Part shown: positions 14,630 to 25,990 of the stretch, piece after piece
How the letters are laid out: every line of letters begins with the position of its first letter
Numbering within the stretch: the first letter of the stretch is position 1
From: Patagioenas fasciata
Taxonomy: Eukaryota; Chordata; Aves; Columbiformes; Columbidae
Direction: 5' to 3'
Assembly (NCBI RefSeq): GCF_037038585.1
Contig: NC_092520.1
Location: forward strand, 147,435,104 to 147,499,103
DNA length: 64,000 bases
Made by a program: the position numbers and the translations under genes
Notes under the pieces: model-generated
What the model was told of the DNA's origin: nothing
Seen by the model: only the letters and a program-made list of their open reading frames with translations
Database searches by the model: none

Positions 14630-14806
14630 TCATATTCTCGGTAAAAAGTGGGTCACTGTCATAGCAGGAGAAACCTTGTTTCCTCTCTTCACTCTCCCAT
14701 GTTTGCTGAGTGCTATGTAAGCACCATGGTAAGCATTTGATTCATATGCATTGTAGTTATTGGGCAACAAGGTTTCTTTGAATTTGCACTCATCTTGAAA
14801 AACAGC
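14630..14806 (-). CDS. FGF6: FGF6 coding exon 3 with stop codon
   Basis: 177 bp (58 codons plus TGA at 14632-14630) after acceptor TTCTTTAG. It encodes [40 protein letters not shown] and [18 protein letters not shown]. The DEC-F-E...NNY block completes the FGF signature, and the C terminus matches the FGF4/6 subfamily ending. The loop ESNAYHGAY differs from the mammalian ESDLYQGTY. Confidence 0.96.
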   Translation of the reverse strand, partial: AVFQDECKFKETLLPNNYNAYESNAYHGAYIALSKHGRVKRGNKVSPAMTVTHFLPRI

Positions 14807-17800
14807 CTAAAGAATAGGAAGGGGTGGGGGGAAGAACAAAGCAGGAACAATAAATATATCATGAAGACCCAAGTAATTTTTCTTAACAGTGTTTTTACAG
14901 CAGAACTTGTTGCAGTGTGCAACAGGTGGTGCTGGGGTGACTGCATCCAACAATAAATCTCCCTCCTCAGTGCTAATTTGGTGTCAGATGAACTCAGATG
15001 CCACCTGTCCAGAAAATGGATTGTGTACTTCCTGTGACAGATCAAATTAATTCATCATAAATCATGGATTTCTTCATTTTATTTGCAAGCAATGATTTCT
15101 GTCAGCATCACACTCTTTCGCTCGAATGATGTAGCTTTATTTGATAGCTCTCCTCTACAAGAGGTCCTATCATTTATAAAAGAACAATACGCTGGCTATC
15201 AAAACCTTCAGTTCTCTTACAAACAGCAGGGACAACTATTTGCTTGAATAAGGTATTTGAATAAGACTTCAGATCATCTCTAAACCTTTTCTTTTTCTAA
15301 AACATTAGTGATGTCATATTTAACTGATAGTGAGATATGCAGCAGGAGAAGTTTTATATTTCTTCATGTTGCATCACATAAATCCAGTAAGAGGACGTTA
15401 TCTGAGAGAGGAGGTGCAAGGAAAAGCAGGAGACAAACACAGACCATTGAGGAAATTAGAAGAGAAAGCAGAATAATTCCCAACATTAAATGTTTGGTAC
15501 ATGAGACACCACTAGTGCTGTTCCATTTGGACTGCTTTGTGAAAGTTTGTAAGAGTTTAACTTGGGCCGTTGCACTGAGGAAGGGAAAATGCACATTTCT
15601 TACAACTTTTAAAAATGTCTTTGAAAATAAGGAAGACTGGATTGAACTGGGAAAAAAAAAATCAAAGTGTGCTCAAAGCCTTTTGCTCAAAGTGTGCTCA
15701 AAGCTGCATTCCTTTTGAAAGACCTAGTCAAGCAAAGCAGTTGGGCTTGTGGCACTTTTTAAGTGCTTGAAATCAGACATGAAACTTAAAATGTCCTGCT
15801 CTCTTTATCTGTGGGAGAAGGAATGTACCAGATTAGTAACAGCTATGGGTACTCCACAACATTCGGTATTTTATTAAGCAACTGAAATGCTCTGTTGAAA
15901 TTACAGCTATTTCAAAGGAAATTACATTGTCGTTTCTTGACAAAAAAAGATGAATGCAATAAGTACCAGTCATTAGTTTGAGATGGATGGCTTTTGCCTA
16001 TTGCCCAGAGCCAGCCTCTTTTAAATGCACCTCCCAACAAGCCCCTTTTCTGCTGAATGTTGAGACTGGAGATGTCTTGCTCAGGCCTCAGAGATTAAAC
16101 TGCATTTAGATGGCATAGCTAGCACTTTTTAGATGAGGGTGATGGTGATGATATTTCAGTATGACTTGCATAGCGTTGTTAATGGCTATTATTGGTTTTG
16201 CACTCTTTGGGCCTGGTCTCACAAAAGTGGTCCTTAAAATAATCACAGACACATATGTTGACTTTGTAGGGTAGACTTCCTATTTATTCTTCATGGTGGG
16301 GTTGGTTTTGGTGGGGGGGGAGGATCTGATCATTATTTTACTAATGGTAGCTAGTATACATAGCTCTAATTGTACCTCTCTTACACACACCTGTATGCAC
16401 ACCCATGTGCATGCAATCACACACACAGACTCATGAACATACACACAAGCTTTACCTCCAAGGGTTTTTTTCCAGAGCAGACGCTTTTGCTTTACACACA
16501 ACCACAAAATGAAAGCAACAAAATTCAGTCTTACTAGAACATGTTTGCAGTGCTAAGCCCTTAGAAGCGGCCATCTAATTAATCCATACTATTTGCAGAA
16601 TATGTTTGTTTTCCTAGGGTGCTCCCTGTGCAATCTTATTGGAAAGCTTTAAAATAACAGACCTCTAACAACCATGCTGCTTGTCACACTAAATAACACT
16701 GGCGACACCAGGCTGGACAGGCTCCCTATGATTGAAAGGCTATTTTCTCTGTTTGCAATTAGAGATTTCCAGGAGTGAAAAAACAAACAAACAAATAACA
16801 CACACACACACACAAAAACCAAACCAAAACAAAAAAACCCACAAACAAACAAACAAAAAAACACAAACAAAAGAAACCAAACACCTTTGCAGCCTTTGTT
16901 TAAGCCTTGAAAAACTGTTTGCACTTGTACTCACCGTTCCATAGAGCCTCCCCTTACTGTTCATTGCAATGAAGAGAGCACTTTTCACACCAAACAGGCT
17001 AACAACACCTCTCTCTACAGTGGATATTTCAAAGAGACCTGAAAAACGAGAAGTTCAATAGAAGTGATCGCAGAATTTATAGCTAATCAATTCATATATA
17101 ATTTATTTTTTTCAAAACCCTAATGAACACTTCATATTTTCTTTACTAGAATTATCTCCCTAGTCTAGTATAACAAAAACACAACAGAGAAGATCTTGTT
17201 TTTTCCTACATGCCATAGAATATTAAAATAATTTTGGAACTGTAGTCAAGTGCTGTATATAATCCTTTTACTCTATCAGACTCTTTTGGCCTTTCAAAAT
17301 CTTGGACTTTCTAATAAGCCAATTATTTTCATCTAACATGTTGTAATTACAGAGCCTTTGCTATTGAGCTTTAAAGAAGTATAGCTTGCATTTTGAAGTC
17401 TCCCAACGATATCTTAGCTGCAAAAGATTTTAGCAGCTACCTTCTACAGGAATTTCAAATCCATAGGGCTAGTGATTTTCTTTTAATCTTATGGTTACAG
17501 ACCAGCACCCACAAGAACAAGCAAATGAGAAACAGCCATCCTGTTCCACGATGGAGTGTCCTGAAAGCACTAATTGGCTGGGATTCAAAAATCATACTTT
17601 GGTACTCTGTGCTCGGCAACAGCCTCCTGAATTTGAAAGGCAAATGAGAAAGTGAGGAGTGAGAAAATACAGCAGGGAGACCATTTTCAACCTGATTTGT
17701 CTTTTCACATCTGTGAAGTAAAGCAGAATAAAAATAAATTGTATCTAAATTTGTCTAAGCATTTGTGACATGTTCCAGCCTGGAGGGTTCTAATGTTTAT

Positions 17801-18285
17801 TGATCCCAGAGACTTTTAAAAGGCAACAGATGTAGCACAGGTTAATAATATCAAGTAATAACATTTACATTCTATGAAGGGTAATTACTAGAGTTCACAG
17901 CAATTAAGTGACATCTATTCTATTTCATTTCTGGATGCAACTCACTGTATTGGTTTTCATTGTGAACTCCGCTTATCCTTCCGTCTGGGAGGATTTGAAG
18001 GTGAAACCCGATGCCCACGTTGCAGTAAAGCCTTCGCTGCCTCTTGATTCCTAGCAAATAGTCACTCTCCCAGTTCACATCTGACTTCTCCCCTGACATC
18101 CCAGCAATGGACCTGGACAACAGAGATTGCCATCCTCTTTCCAGCAATGTGCCATTAGTTCTGCTTACAACTGGATGTGCTGAAGCAATCCCAGCTAGAA
18201 AACCGAGGAGAAGTAAAGCAGGCAATGTCCGGTGAATGCTGGCTTCGCAGGACATAGTGATGAGAAGTCTTTGTGCCGTGGCCAT
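14630..18285 (-). CDS. FGF6: FGF6, fibroblast growth factor 6 (three coding exons)
   Basis: Secreted heparin-binding growth factor of the FGF4/FGF6 subfamily, an FGF-receptor ligand associated with myogenic cells. Coding exons 17946-18285, 16935-17038 and 14630-14806 join in frame to 206 residues (human FGF6 has 208). The start is the ATG at 18285, because the protein from there aligns with the human N terminus; nine bases upstream is only a GTG. Residues 1-37 look like a signal peptide ([16 protein letters not shown], then HP). An N-glycosylation site NGT follows at 44-46. The beta-trefoil core contains [14 protein letters not shown] (85-98) and [10 protein letters not shown] (122-131). The FGF family signature spans residues 143-166, from GRLYG through the conserved Cys155 to Tyr166. 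The basic C terminus ([11 protein letters not shown], then THFLPRI) is the heparin-binding end. FGF4 is the alternative, but IKRQRRLYC, the PRI ending and the FERRY3 neighbour favour FGF6. Exon 2 is 104 bp, the usual FGF middle-exon size. No disruption is seen. Confidence 0.96.
15662..15704. repeat. Short direct repeat
   Basis: The 18-mer tcaaagtgtgctcaaagc occurs at 15662-15679 and again at 15687-15704, period 25. Probably a small local tandem duplication inside FGF6 intron 2. Confidence 0.8.
16779..16880. repeat. A/C-rich simple repeat in FGF6 intron 2
   Basis: Runs of (AAAC)n and (CA)n on the plus strand. In FGF6 transcript orientation this is a U/G-rich tract (GTGTGTG, TTTGTTTG) starting about 55 bases after the exon 2 donor. 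Simple-sequence DNA; any coding frame over it is an artefact. Confidence 0.9.
16935..17038 (-). CDS. FGF6: FGF6 coding exon 2
   Basis: 104 bp between acceptor TTTTTCAG (AG at 17040-17039) and donor GTGAGT (16934-16929). It completes Ser114 and encodes residues 115-148: [16 protein letters not shown], then [18 protein letters not shown]. Phase matches exons 1 and 3. The length equals the canonical FGF middle exon. Confidence 0.96.
17039..17945 (-). other. FGF6: FGF6 intron 1
   Basis: A 907-bp intron with GTGAGT donor and TTTTTCAG acceptor. No repeat or second exon recognised. Confidence 0.85.
17946..18285 (-). CDS. FGF6: FGF6 coding exon 1
   Basis: 340 bp encoding residues 1-113 plus one base of codon 114. 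It begins at the ATG at 18285 (context CCGGATGG) and ends CAATACA before donor GTGAGT at 17945-17940. It carries the signal peptide, the NGT glycosylation site and the first trefoil strands, ending ...VHNENQY. Confidence 0.95.
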
Positions 18286-18302
18286 CCGGTTCACCTCCTG
18301 GG

Positions 18303-18308
18303 CACGTG
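18303..18308. promoter_or_regulatory. E-box CACGTG in the FGF6 5' UTR
   Basis: A perfect palindromic E-box CACGTG lies 18 bases upstream of the FGF6 start codon. A MEF2-like CTAAAAATA lies nearby at 18325-18333 (nine of ten positions of the consensus). Both could matter for a muscle gene, but such motifs arise often by chance. Confidence 0.25.
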
Positions 18309-18537
18309 GTCAGAATTAATGGCCCTAAAAATACCACCCTTCTTGTTTTTCTCCCTTCAGCATAGTGGCAGAGGCTTATTTTTGGAAAGCAAATAGAGAT
18401 TGCTGACATGAAACTAAAGCCCGATAACAGTTGGGTTGGAAGCAGAGACAGGCCGGCAGGACTCGAACTGGTGGGGACCATGTTTTGTAGATCCGGCTTT
18501 CCGGTGGGCAGCCTCGGTTATATTTGATTGACCCATC

Positions 18538-18543
18538 TTTATA
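18538..18543 (-). promoter_or_regulatory. Candidate TATA box of FGF6
   Basis: The minus strand reads CACTATAAAGATGGG, with TATAAA about 253 bases upstream of the FGF6 ATG. A start roughly 25-30 bases downstream (near 18,510) would give a 5' UTR of about 225 bases without an intron. A CCAAT motif (minus strand, 18699-18703) and a CArG-like CCTTATTTAG (18745-18754, one mismatch to CC(A/T)6GG) lie further upstream. This is motif inference only; no start-site data. Confidence 0.5.
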
Positions 18544-18759
18544 GTGCAGAGGCTGTCCCTCCCCACATCATCACTCTGACATCAACAGCTTGCTGAAGGT
18601 AAGCCTGCCACGACTGTAACACTAACCTGCCGTCCTCTCGGGCTGGCTGAGGTTTGGTGAGCACTGTCACCCAAGACCGGAGGCAGGAGTGGGGTTTCAT
18701 TGGCTGTTGAAAGCAAAGGAATCAAATTGGTTGGGCAGCGTCTTCCTTATTTAGAGAAG

Positions 18760-21700
18760 ATGTAAAAACAGTTATGGACCTCATCAGCAAGCAATGACAA
18801 CTTTGCAGGCACTTCCTTGGTGGCCCCATCACTGTGTGTATGTCAGGGCAGCTGAATATTTGGGGAGAATTGGCTTGAAGCGGTCATTGCTCTTGCTGTG
18901 AATACCCAGCAAATCCAAGACACCTCTTACTGTAGTGGCCCACGTGCTAACAGCTTGTCTGTTCCTCTAAAAGGAGAGCTCCTGGCTGGTTAACAGAGAG
19001 GTAAGCCATGTCAAAGGGAGAGAAAGCCCCAGGGCTTGCTTCTGCTGTTTTTATACAAGCACATTTCTGCTGCTTGCAGCGTCAGTTCTGCAGAGCAGAC
19101 TGTGCAGGCTGGAGCATTGATCTTGTAGCTGTATGTAGCTGGGAACATTGATGTGTTCTTAAGTGTTCATGTTTTTCACTGAGGTGTCTTCCAAATTATC
19201 ACATTTATTTGGGGAGGGTGTGTGCCTCTTGCAGGGGTGAAACTGTATTTGTGTTCACAAGGCAAGGGCTTAGGTAATGCATTAAAGAAGAGGAAAAAGG
19301 GAAATGGCTACACCTCCCTACTGTTTCACTGTCTCTTTTCCTCAAGCCCAAATACTCTTTTTTTTTTTTTTGTAATAATGTTTGAACATCTCGATTTTCC
19401 TCTGCTTCTCTTTGCTCAGACTGTCTCACTTGTTTCCGCTGATTTTGTACTGATGCTGTTTGAGCTTCTCTGGAGCTGGACAGATTAGACTTTTTTCTTA
19501 GTTAGTTTCACAGCACATATTAACATATTACTGGGACAAAAATGACTGAAATTTATGAAGATATTTTTGCCAACATGTCTATCAACTTTTCAGAGCACAG
19601 AACTTGCATCGCCTATGTCATTTGAGATGCCTGCGTGTTAATAAAGAGAGTACCTGGAAGCGTAATTGAACTGAGAGCACCCAGCGTGACATACAGTTTC
19701 ACATTAACAGCGTTGTAATATGAGACCTTGGATACTGCCAGCACTCACGCAGGAGCACCGTGACAGGGAGGCAATGGCAGCCCTGAGGCAGGTGAGCAGT
19801 TCGATTCAGTGACGTATGAAATGCTGATTATTCTCTTGAGAAAGGGTCAGCTATTAAAAGATTGAGAACCACAGGACTAGACCCTGGCTGATGCCAGGTG
19901 GCGTTTCAAAGTCTCTCTGGCTTTGTTGAAGCAGCACGCAGAATATCTTCTACCTTTTTCTCACAATGAAAAGCTTCAGACCCTTTTCTCTCCTGCCTTC
20001 TACTTCGTCTCATGATTTTTCAGCTATGCAAAGTGCATATATAATTTTTAGCAAGGAATAATACTAGTATTATTTACAACCCCTCAGCATAGCTGCAGTC
20101 TTTATGAGGCTAACATCAGCGGGAAACAAAGCCCAGACTCACTATTGTAGGGATGGAAGGTTGAGGTCCTAGGCTGTCTTATGCTACAGTCTGAAGACCT
20201 GCCTATTCCCAATGCATGTGACTCCTAGAAACATTGCCTAATCTTTTTCTTTCCAATAGATTTTTTTTTCCCCCCTAGAGAATGTTTCAAGTGCAATTTT
20301 GCAGTTTGCTCATCATCAGTGTCCTAGGAGAGAAATCAGAATACAGCTGCCAATCAGCAGCCAAAACAGCATTTGGTGGTTTCATGGGTTGAGGGAGAAG
20401 TGTGCAGAGCTGACTTTCCATCATTGCCTTTTGATCACCTTTGCATCTTTGTGTCTCCTTTGTCAGGTTTCTCATAGCAAAGCCTGGTCATGGTCTAAAA
20501 ATGCTTCTCTAATTTGTGCTGGCACATCTGCCACTGCAGATTCCCAGCAAACTGTTCTGATGGCCCAAGTCAGGGAACAATTTGTGGGATGCACCCTGTC
20601 ACATCCCAGTACTCTCGATCCTCAAATAAATACTAAATGGTAGTACAAAAAATAGGGATAAATTCTGCCAAGTCTATTGAATGTGTTGCTTTGGCTTTTA
20701 GTCAGCCCAGCTGCAAAGTGCCTGCTGTGAGCTGTGGTGAGCCAGGGTAGCTAGATCACGGGACAGCCTCCTACCTGCAGTTGCTTGCTGAGCAATTAGA
20801 ACTGACAGCATATCGTATGGGAAGTGTGGCCAGATCGCTGGCCAGCAAAAATCAGAACTTCTCTTGCTTGATCTGGAACCCAAACCAAATAGCTAAAAAT
20901 GGTGATTTCACTGGGGCATTCGGCCCTCATGAGACCAATACTCCTGGTATCTGGCCTAAGACCAAATGGTGTGCAGCTGGGACATGAAGTGTATACTGTA
21001 GCCTTGTGCTGCTCAGCAATTTTGCATTCGAGCTGAAATGAGTCTTGAAACGTTCTGTAGTCTGATCTGTGACCAGTAGGTTGCTGACTTCCTGTGTATT
21101 AGCAAAACAGTCTGAAGATGAACTGCCATGTAAATTCTGGAGCTTCTGGTTCAATTAGGCAAGCTTATCTCCTCTAAAAGATGTCTCATTCTGGTTGGCT
21201 TTGTCTTCTTGGCCCATGAAATAACTGTTTTAAGAAAACACACTGTAAGGCTTTGATTTTCAGATAGTATGTTGTCCTGGCTTCATGTCCCCAGTGAAAT
21301 TTGGAAGGCATCAAGGGAGACAACAATAGCATTTGCAGTAAAATAAACCCTGTGAACTCCAAAATGGTAAAAATTTACTTCAGCAATCAGCCTTTACTTG
21401 CTCAAAATCTCAAGACCCAGGATGACAGTGCTTACTGCCTAATTAAAGTAACAAGTTTTCATTGTCAGTATTTTAGTACAATATTAAAATAACCCCCCCT
21501 TTGGAACACAGCAGTACAGATCCACTTTCAGATAGTCTAGGAAAAGCTACGCAGCTGAGCAGTAACGTGATATGGATGCAGAGCACATCTTTCAAAAATG
21601 CATGATGACTTAGAGTCCTAAGCTCCATTTTCAAATCTCTTACAAGTCTTTCCCTATTTTAAGGCCTGGGTAGAGCAATCCTTCACTTAAACACAGAAGG

Positions 21701-24700
21701 ACAGACTTGCCTGTGTTGAAGACCCAGGCTGGAGGTGGAACAGAGGAGAAGGGAGATTTCCAGGTGACAAATGTGATCATAGTAACAGGAGAAGTATTGC
21801 AGTCTCTGGATAACTTGTATAAAAGTCTGTTAGCCCAAGTATGACCATGGAGTCCCATCAGACCATCGTTAGGCTAATGGGGTTTTTTGGTCAGCGTGTA
21901 AAGATTTGTAACACAAATACTAGGACTGTTATGAATGAAATATGAATCACAGTATGAAAGCAGCAGAAAAAAAAGACCAAGGGTTGCAGGGATGGCATGT
22001 GTTGATATTCAAGGACCCAACTGATAGCCATAAAACTAGTAAACACTGAGGAGCATGTTTTTGCCATCATTAGATTCAATTAGGGCTGCACCATAGATGA
22101 TTAACCAGCAGAAAACCTGAGATCTGGTAGCAGAAGGATGACAAAAAGTGTTATAGCACACCACATTTGTTATTTCTCTTTCTTTCTGTTATCCAAAAGA
22201 GAGGCAGATTTGTAGCCATTCAGATACCGCAAATTAATAAAGGCAATGGACAAGAACCTTGTCTGAGATTCTTGGAGGCTGAAGCAAACAAGCTTCTGAA
22301 GCAAAAGTTTCACCTCATTAAAACTCCTGGTTCCTAAAGCATATAAAAGACCTGTTCAAACCCAGTTTGTCATTACCAGTCAAAAGGAACCTAAGATACA
22401 TAGTGAAGACTTAACAGGTGTCCTCCTTCGTCCTCCATGTCCCACAGGCCACTTGGGCACATGCATTTTGGTGCATGTGCATACATGGGTAAGAGAGTGG
22501 GTAAGTTAAACAACTTAGAAAGTAATTTAAAATAATTATCTTCCCGTTCTGCCACAAAGACTGTCACTGAGTTTTTACGTGCTGATTTCCTACAGGCAGG
22601 CACAAATGGCAGAACATATTCCTGCTAATATTTTTGAGGGAAAAATATTTTAAAAAGTTAGCTTGCTTGTAATAAATCCTGGTTTACTGCTTATTCATCC
22701 TAAATTCATATTCTGTAGAGAGCATGTCAAGCCCCAATATATCAAACATACCCACCCATCTTTCTTTTCTGAGGAGTTACCACAGAAGCTAGTTCATAGG
22801 GACACAGTAACTTTGCTGTGCTTGCACACAGACAGGCTTATAGGCAAATCTTGTTCGTAATGACACGATCACAATGTCCTTTTTTCAGCAGAGCTGTTCG
22901 CAATGTATCATGATGTAACAAAGCAGAACTTGCATCCTTTACTGTTTTCTGCACAAGATCTCGCTGGGGATTATGCCTGTTTAAGGCTTGGTGTAGAAAT
23001 CCAGAGGTAGGAAGCCCTCTGGGAAAGGGAATTGTGTTTCAACTTCCCTCTGTTCTAGGCTCTGGGAGAAGAAGGAAACCCACACAGCCTGCAGAGTAGG
23101 TGGTGTTGAGTCAGAAGGGGAACACCCAAAGCTGCAGGTGATTGCACTGGCTCCCCTGTGGAGCTCTTGCTAGTGCAGGCTGAAGGAAACTTGGAGTTCT
23201 GGAGATCTCTGGAAGTGCAGAAAAATCCTTCTGTGGTGCAGAGATGTCAGTGAGAGGTGTATTTTAGTGCAGCTGACATTCTGGTCTTTCTCCATTCGTG
23301 GCACAATAAAATCTCACGAAGAACAGTTCTGAGGTGGCCACGTCTGCCTCTGAATATCTTATAGAGATTGAAATGACTGTCATAAGACAGAGTGGTGACT
23401 CCACAGCTAACCTATGGGTTCCCAAGCTGGAGTTCTGCACACCAGCCCACGCTGCCTCTCTCATTACCTTCTCAGCTGTTCCCACTCCACAAGGACAGAC
23501 AGTCCTAGGGCAAAATGCTGAGCTTGAAAAAAAAAGAAGTGACAGCCACCAGCCCCCACAGAGATCTGTTCAGTGTTATTTATTAGGAGAGTGGAATGAC
23601 ATGGAACATGTTTAATTTGGTTTTAGTTCGTTACGTGTGTGGTTTTCTCATTACAGCAGGAACAGGCACACTGCAGGAACAGGGATGCTAAATGCCTCAT
23701 TTAGGTAGCATTATTGATAGGAAAACAAAAATAACTTGTTTTTTTTGGTGGTGATGATTATGTTTTGTCCAAGAGGCCAGCTGGCCAGGTCTCTGGGTGA
23801 TTCCTGACTGCGGAAGCCACTCAGATTATTTCCTGTAATCCAGTATAGAAGATTAAGGATGATTTCTGCCATTTACCGGGTAACCATGTCTTCCTTATGT
23901 TGTGTATCATTAGCTCAGTTGAGGACTTTCTCTTGCATGTCAGTTCTTCATCTGTTGGTCTGGTTCTCTCCTCAGATTTCAAAGAAGTATGAATCCTGGG
24001 CCTTTTGTGCAGTCATCCGAACTCTTTCTTGGTTTTGTCAACCTTATTTACCTGCAGAGTGGGCAACACTGAGAGTCTAAAACTTGTAATCTAGCTTTGA
24101 TAACCATTGAGATTTGTCATTTAATTTCCATAGAAAGGACCCTATCTTTGACGTCTCTTCCTGACCTTTTCCCCCGCCCTCTTGCCATTCCCCCTCTGTG
24201 TTGTCGGGGGAAGAGAAGCTACTGGAGGGGTGGAAGTGAAACTCCTCAGACCCTTGGTATTTAGGGAGAGTGGTTTAGTCTTTAAACGGAACATAAGACT
24301 TGAACCGAAGCATAACAGATGTTTCTATCACACAATTGGATTGCTCATTGGTCCCCAGGAGGTGAGGAAGAGTAACGCTACATCAGATTTTGGCTGGACT
24401 CACCACATCTGAAATATTCAAAATCCTCTAAGGCAGACAGGTGTGTAACCCCTGTTGTCGTGTTGCTCTTCCACAGAGGAAGACCAAATCAGCTACTGCA
24501 GAGAGAGGAGAAGGGGTCAATATGCAGGGCTTCCTGCCGTGAGAGCCTGTCATGCAGAGCCTCATTCTAGGAAAAGAGTCCTTGGGCTACTTGGGGTGAG
24601 AAACTTCTTTGTGTTCAGACAGCATTGTGGAGATGTCTACATCTCAGTGGGTTCATGTTCACTGAGGGTCTAAGCCTGCAGTACAGTCAATGCGGGCCTA

Positions 24701-25845
24701 GTTAATACAAAGAGCCCAGTAATTGACACAGCTCACCACCCATTAAGTGTCCTCTTCAGGGTGAGCTGAAGCACTCTCGGGACTCCACTACCTTCATTGA
24801 CAAGGTCTGTGTTTCACAGGAACTGCGACACATGGAGACACCTAAGTGGAAGTCTTTCACTCTGGAAATGAATCCTTTACCCAGCTCTCAGCAGCCTACC
24901 TAGCAATGGAGCAGCAGATTGAAGGTAAAGATGTGCAGACTGCTGTTGGATTCAGCAACATCTGCAGGGATGGTGTCTGCTTGGAAACCTCTTGCACCCG
25001 TCTCTCAGTGGCACAGACACATTTCTCAATCCAAGTCTGAAAGGCAATCTCAAATCCATAATCTGAAGCCCTGCAGATGCTTCACACATATTTGCATTAG
25101 GCAGCTGTCTCACTATCCTGGCTGCAGTATCTTGGATGTTTTTGACAGCGGGGGTGTGTTTCAAAGACCATGTTCCTTTTGTTTTGTGCGAGAGCGTTTG
25201 CACATTCTCAGCTACATAAGGGTGGGCGGAGAGTGGCTGCACAATGTGCCTCATTCTCCCCCTCCTTGCATCCAGATCTGCAGTTGGGAGAACTTTTAAA
25301 GGGCATCAAAACTCCAGGCTGAGCTAAGTGAACCATTCAGAGTTTTGGAAACCCCTGGCTTCTGTTGTCAGCTGCATGTTCTTTCAGTGTCATTAAGACC
25401 CCCTAGGGCTACATAGCTAGCAGCAGTTCACAGACACAAGTGTCACCAGCCACCTCCCAAAAGCTGGGTCATGCTCTGAATACTTTGTGGAACCAGAGCA
25501 AGAAAAATAGATTCTCCAGATCCTTTATGTTTCTGAAATCAAATTGCAGGAGTTGTGGGATTCCAGTTCCCTGTTTCTGCCCATGGCAGGTTTCATAGAC
25601 TCAATCTTGTTCTGCCCATTGCAGAAATACCTTATTTCTTCCTCAGCTCTTCCATTTATTTGGTTTCAAATCTGATCTGCAATGTGCCCATAACCATATT
25701 GCATGTACAAAAAGAGCAATCATGTAATAACTCATACAGGGAGGAAATTTAGACTGTCAACGATATTATTGAAGAACTCGTCTTCTCTTGCCCTTCCCCA
25801 TTAATCTTCTCTCTAATTCCTTAACTCCCTCAGTAACTAATGAGT
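18760..25845. other. Intergenic, upstream of FGF6
   Basis: About 7 kb without recognisable genes or repeats. If FGF6 has distal enhancers in this bird, this and the following 18 kb are where they would be, but I see no site I can defend. Confidence 0.55.
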
Positions 25846-25990
25846 CAGAGTCACAGAAATATTTACATTAGAAGGGACCTGGGGAGTTCATCAACCTCCT
25901 GCTCCAAGCAGTGCTAACTTCAAAGCAAGAGCAGGTTGCCCAGTCTTTAACCTCATCAGGCAGCAGCAAGAACAGGGCTGCTCCACACAG
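25846..25990 (-). mobile_element. CR1 LINE 3' end fragment, reverse orientation
   Basis: The stretch gtcacagaaatatttacattagaagggacctggggagttcatcaacctcctgctccaagcag parallels the reverse CR1 3' UTR. The inner boundary is uncertain. Confidence 0.6.

Larger units (their letters stand above)
14807..16934 (-). other. FGF6: FGF6 intron 2
   Basis: A 2,128-bp intron with GTGAGT donor and CTTTAG acceptor. It holds the A/C-rich repeat near its 5' end, a CA-rich patch around 16381-16450, and an 18-bp direct repeat near 15,680. A 136-codon frame on the opposite strand (15308-15718) resembles nothing known and is treated as chance. Confidence 0.85.

Noticed and set aside
15308-15718. 136-codon plus-strand frame inside FGF6 intron 2
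   Set aside because: Antisense to the gene, includes a local 18-bp duplication, and resembles no protein family.
18286-18294. Nine-base longer FGF6 start at 18294
   Set aside because: The codon is GTG, which is not a usual vertebrate start; the ATG at 18285 matches the family N terminus.
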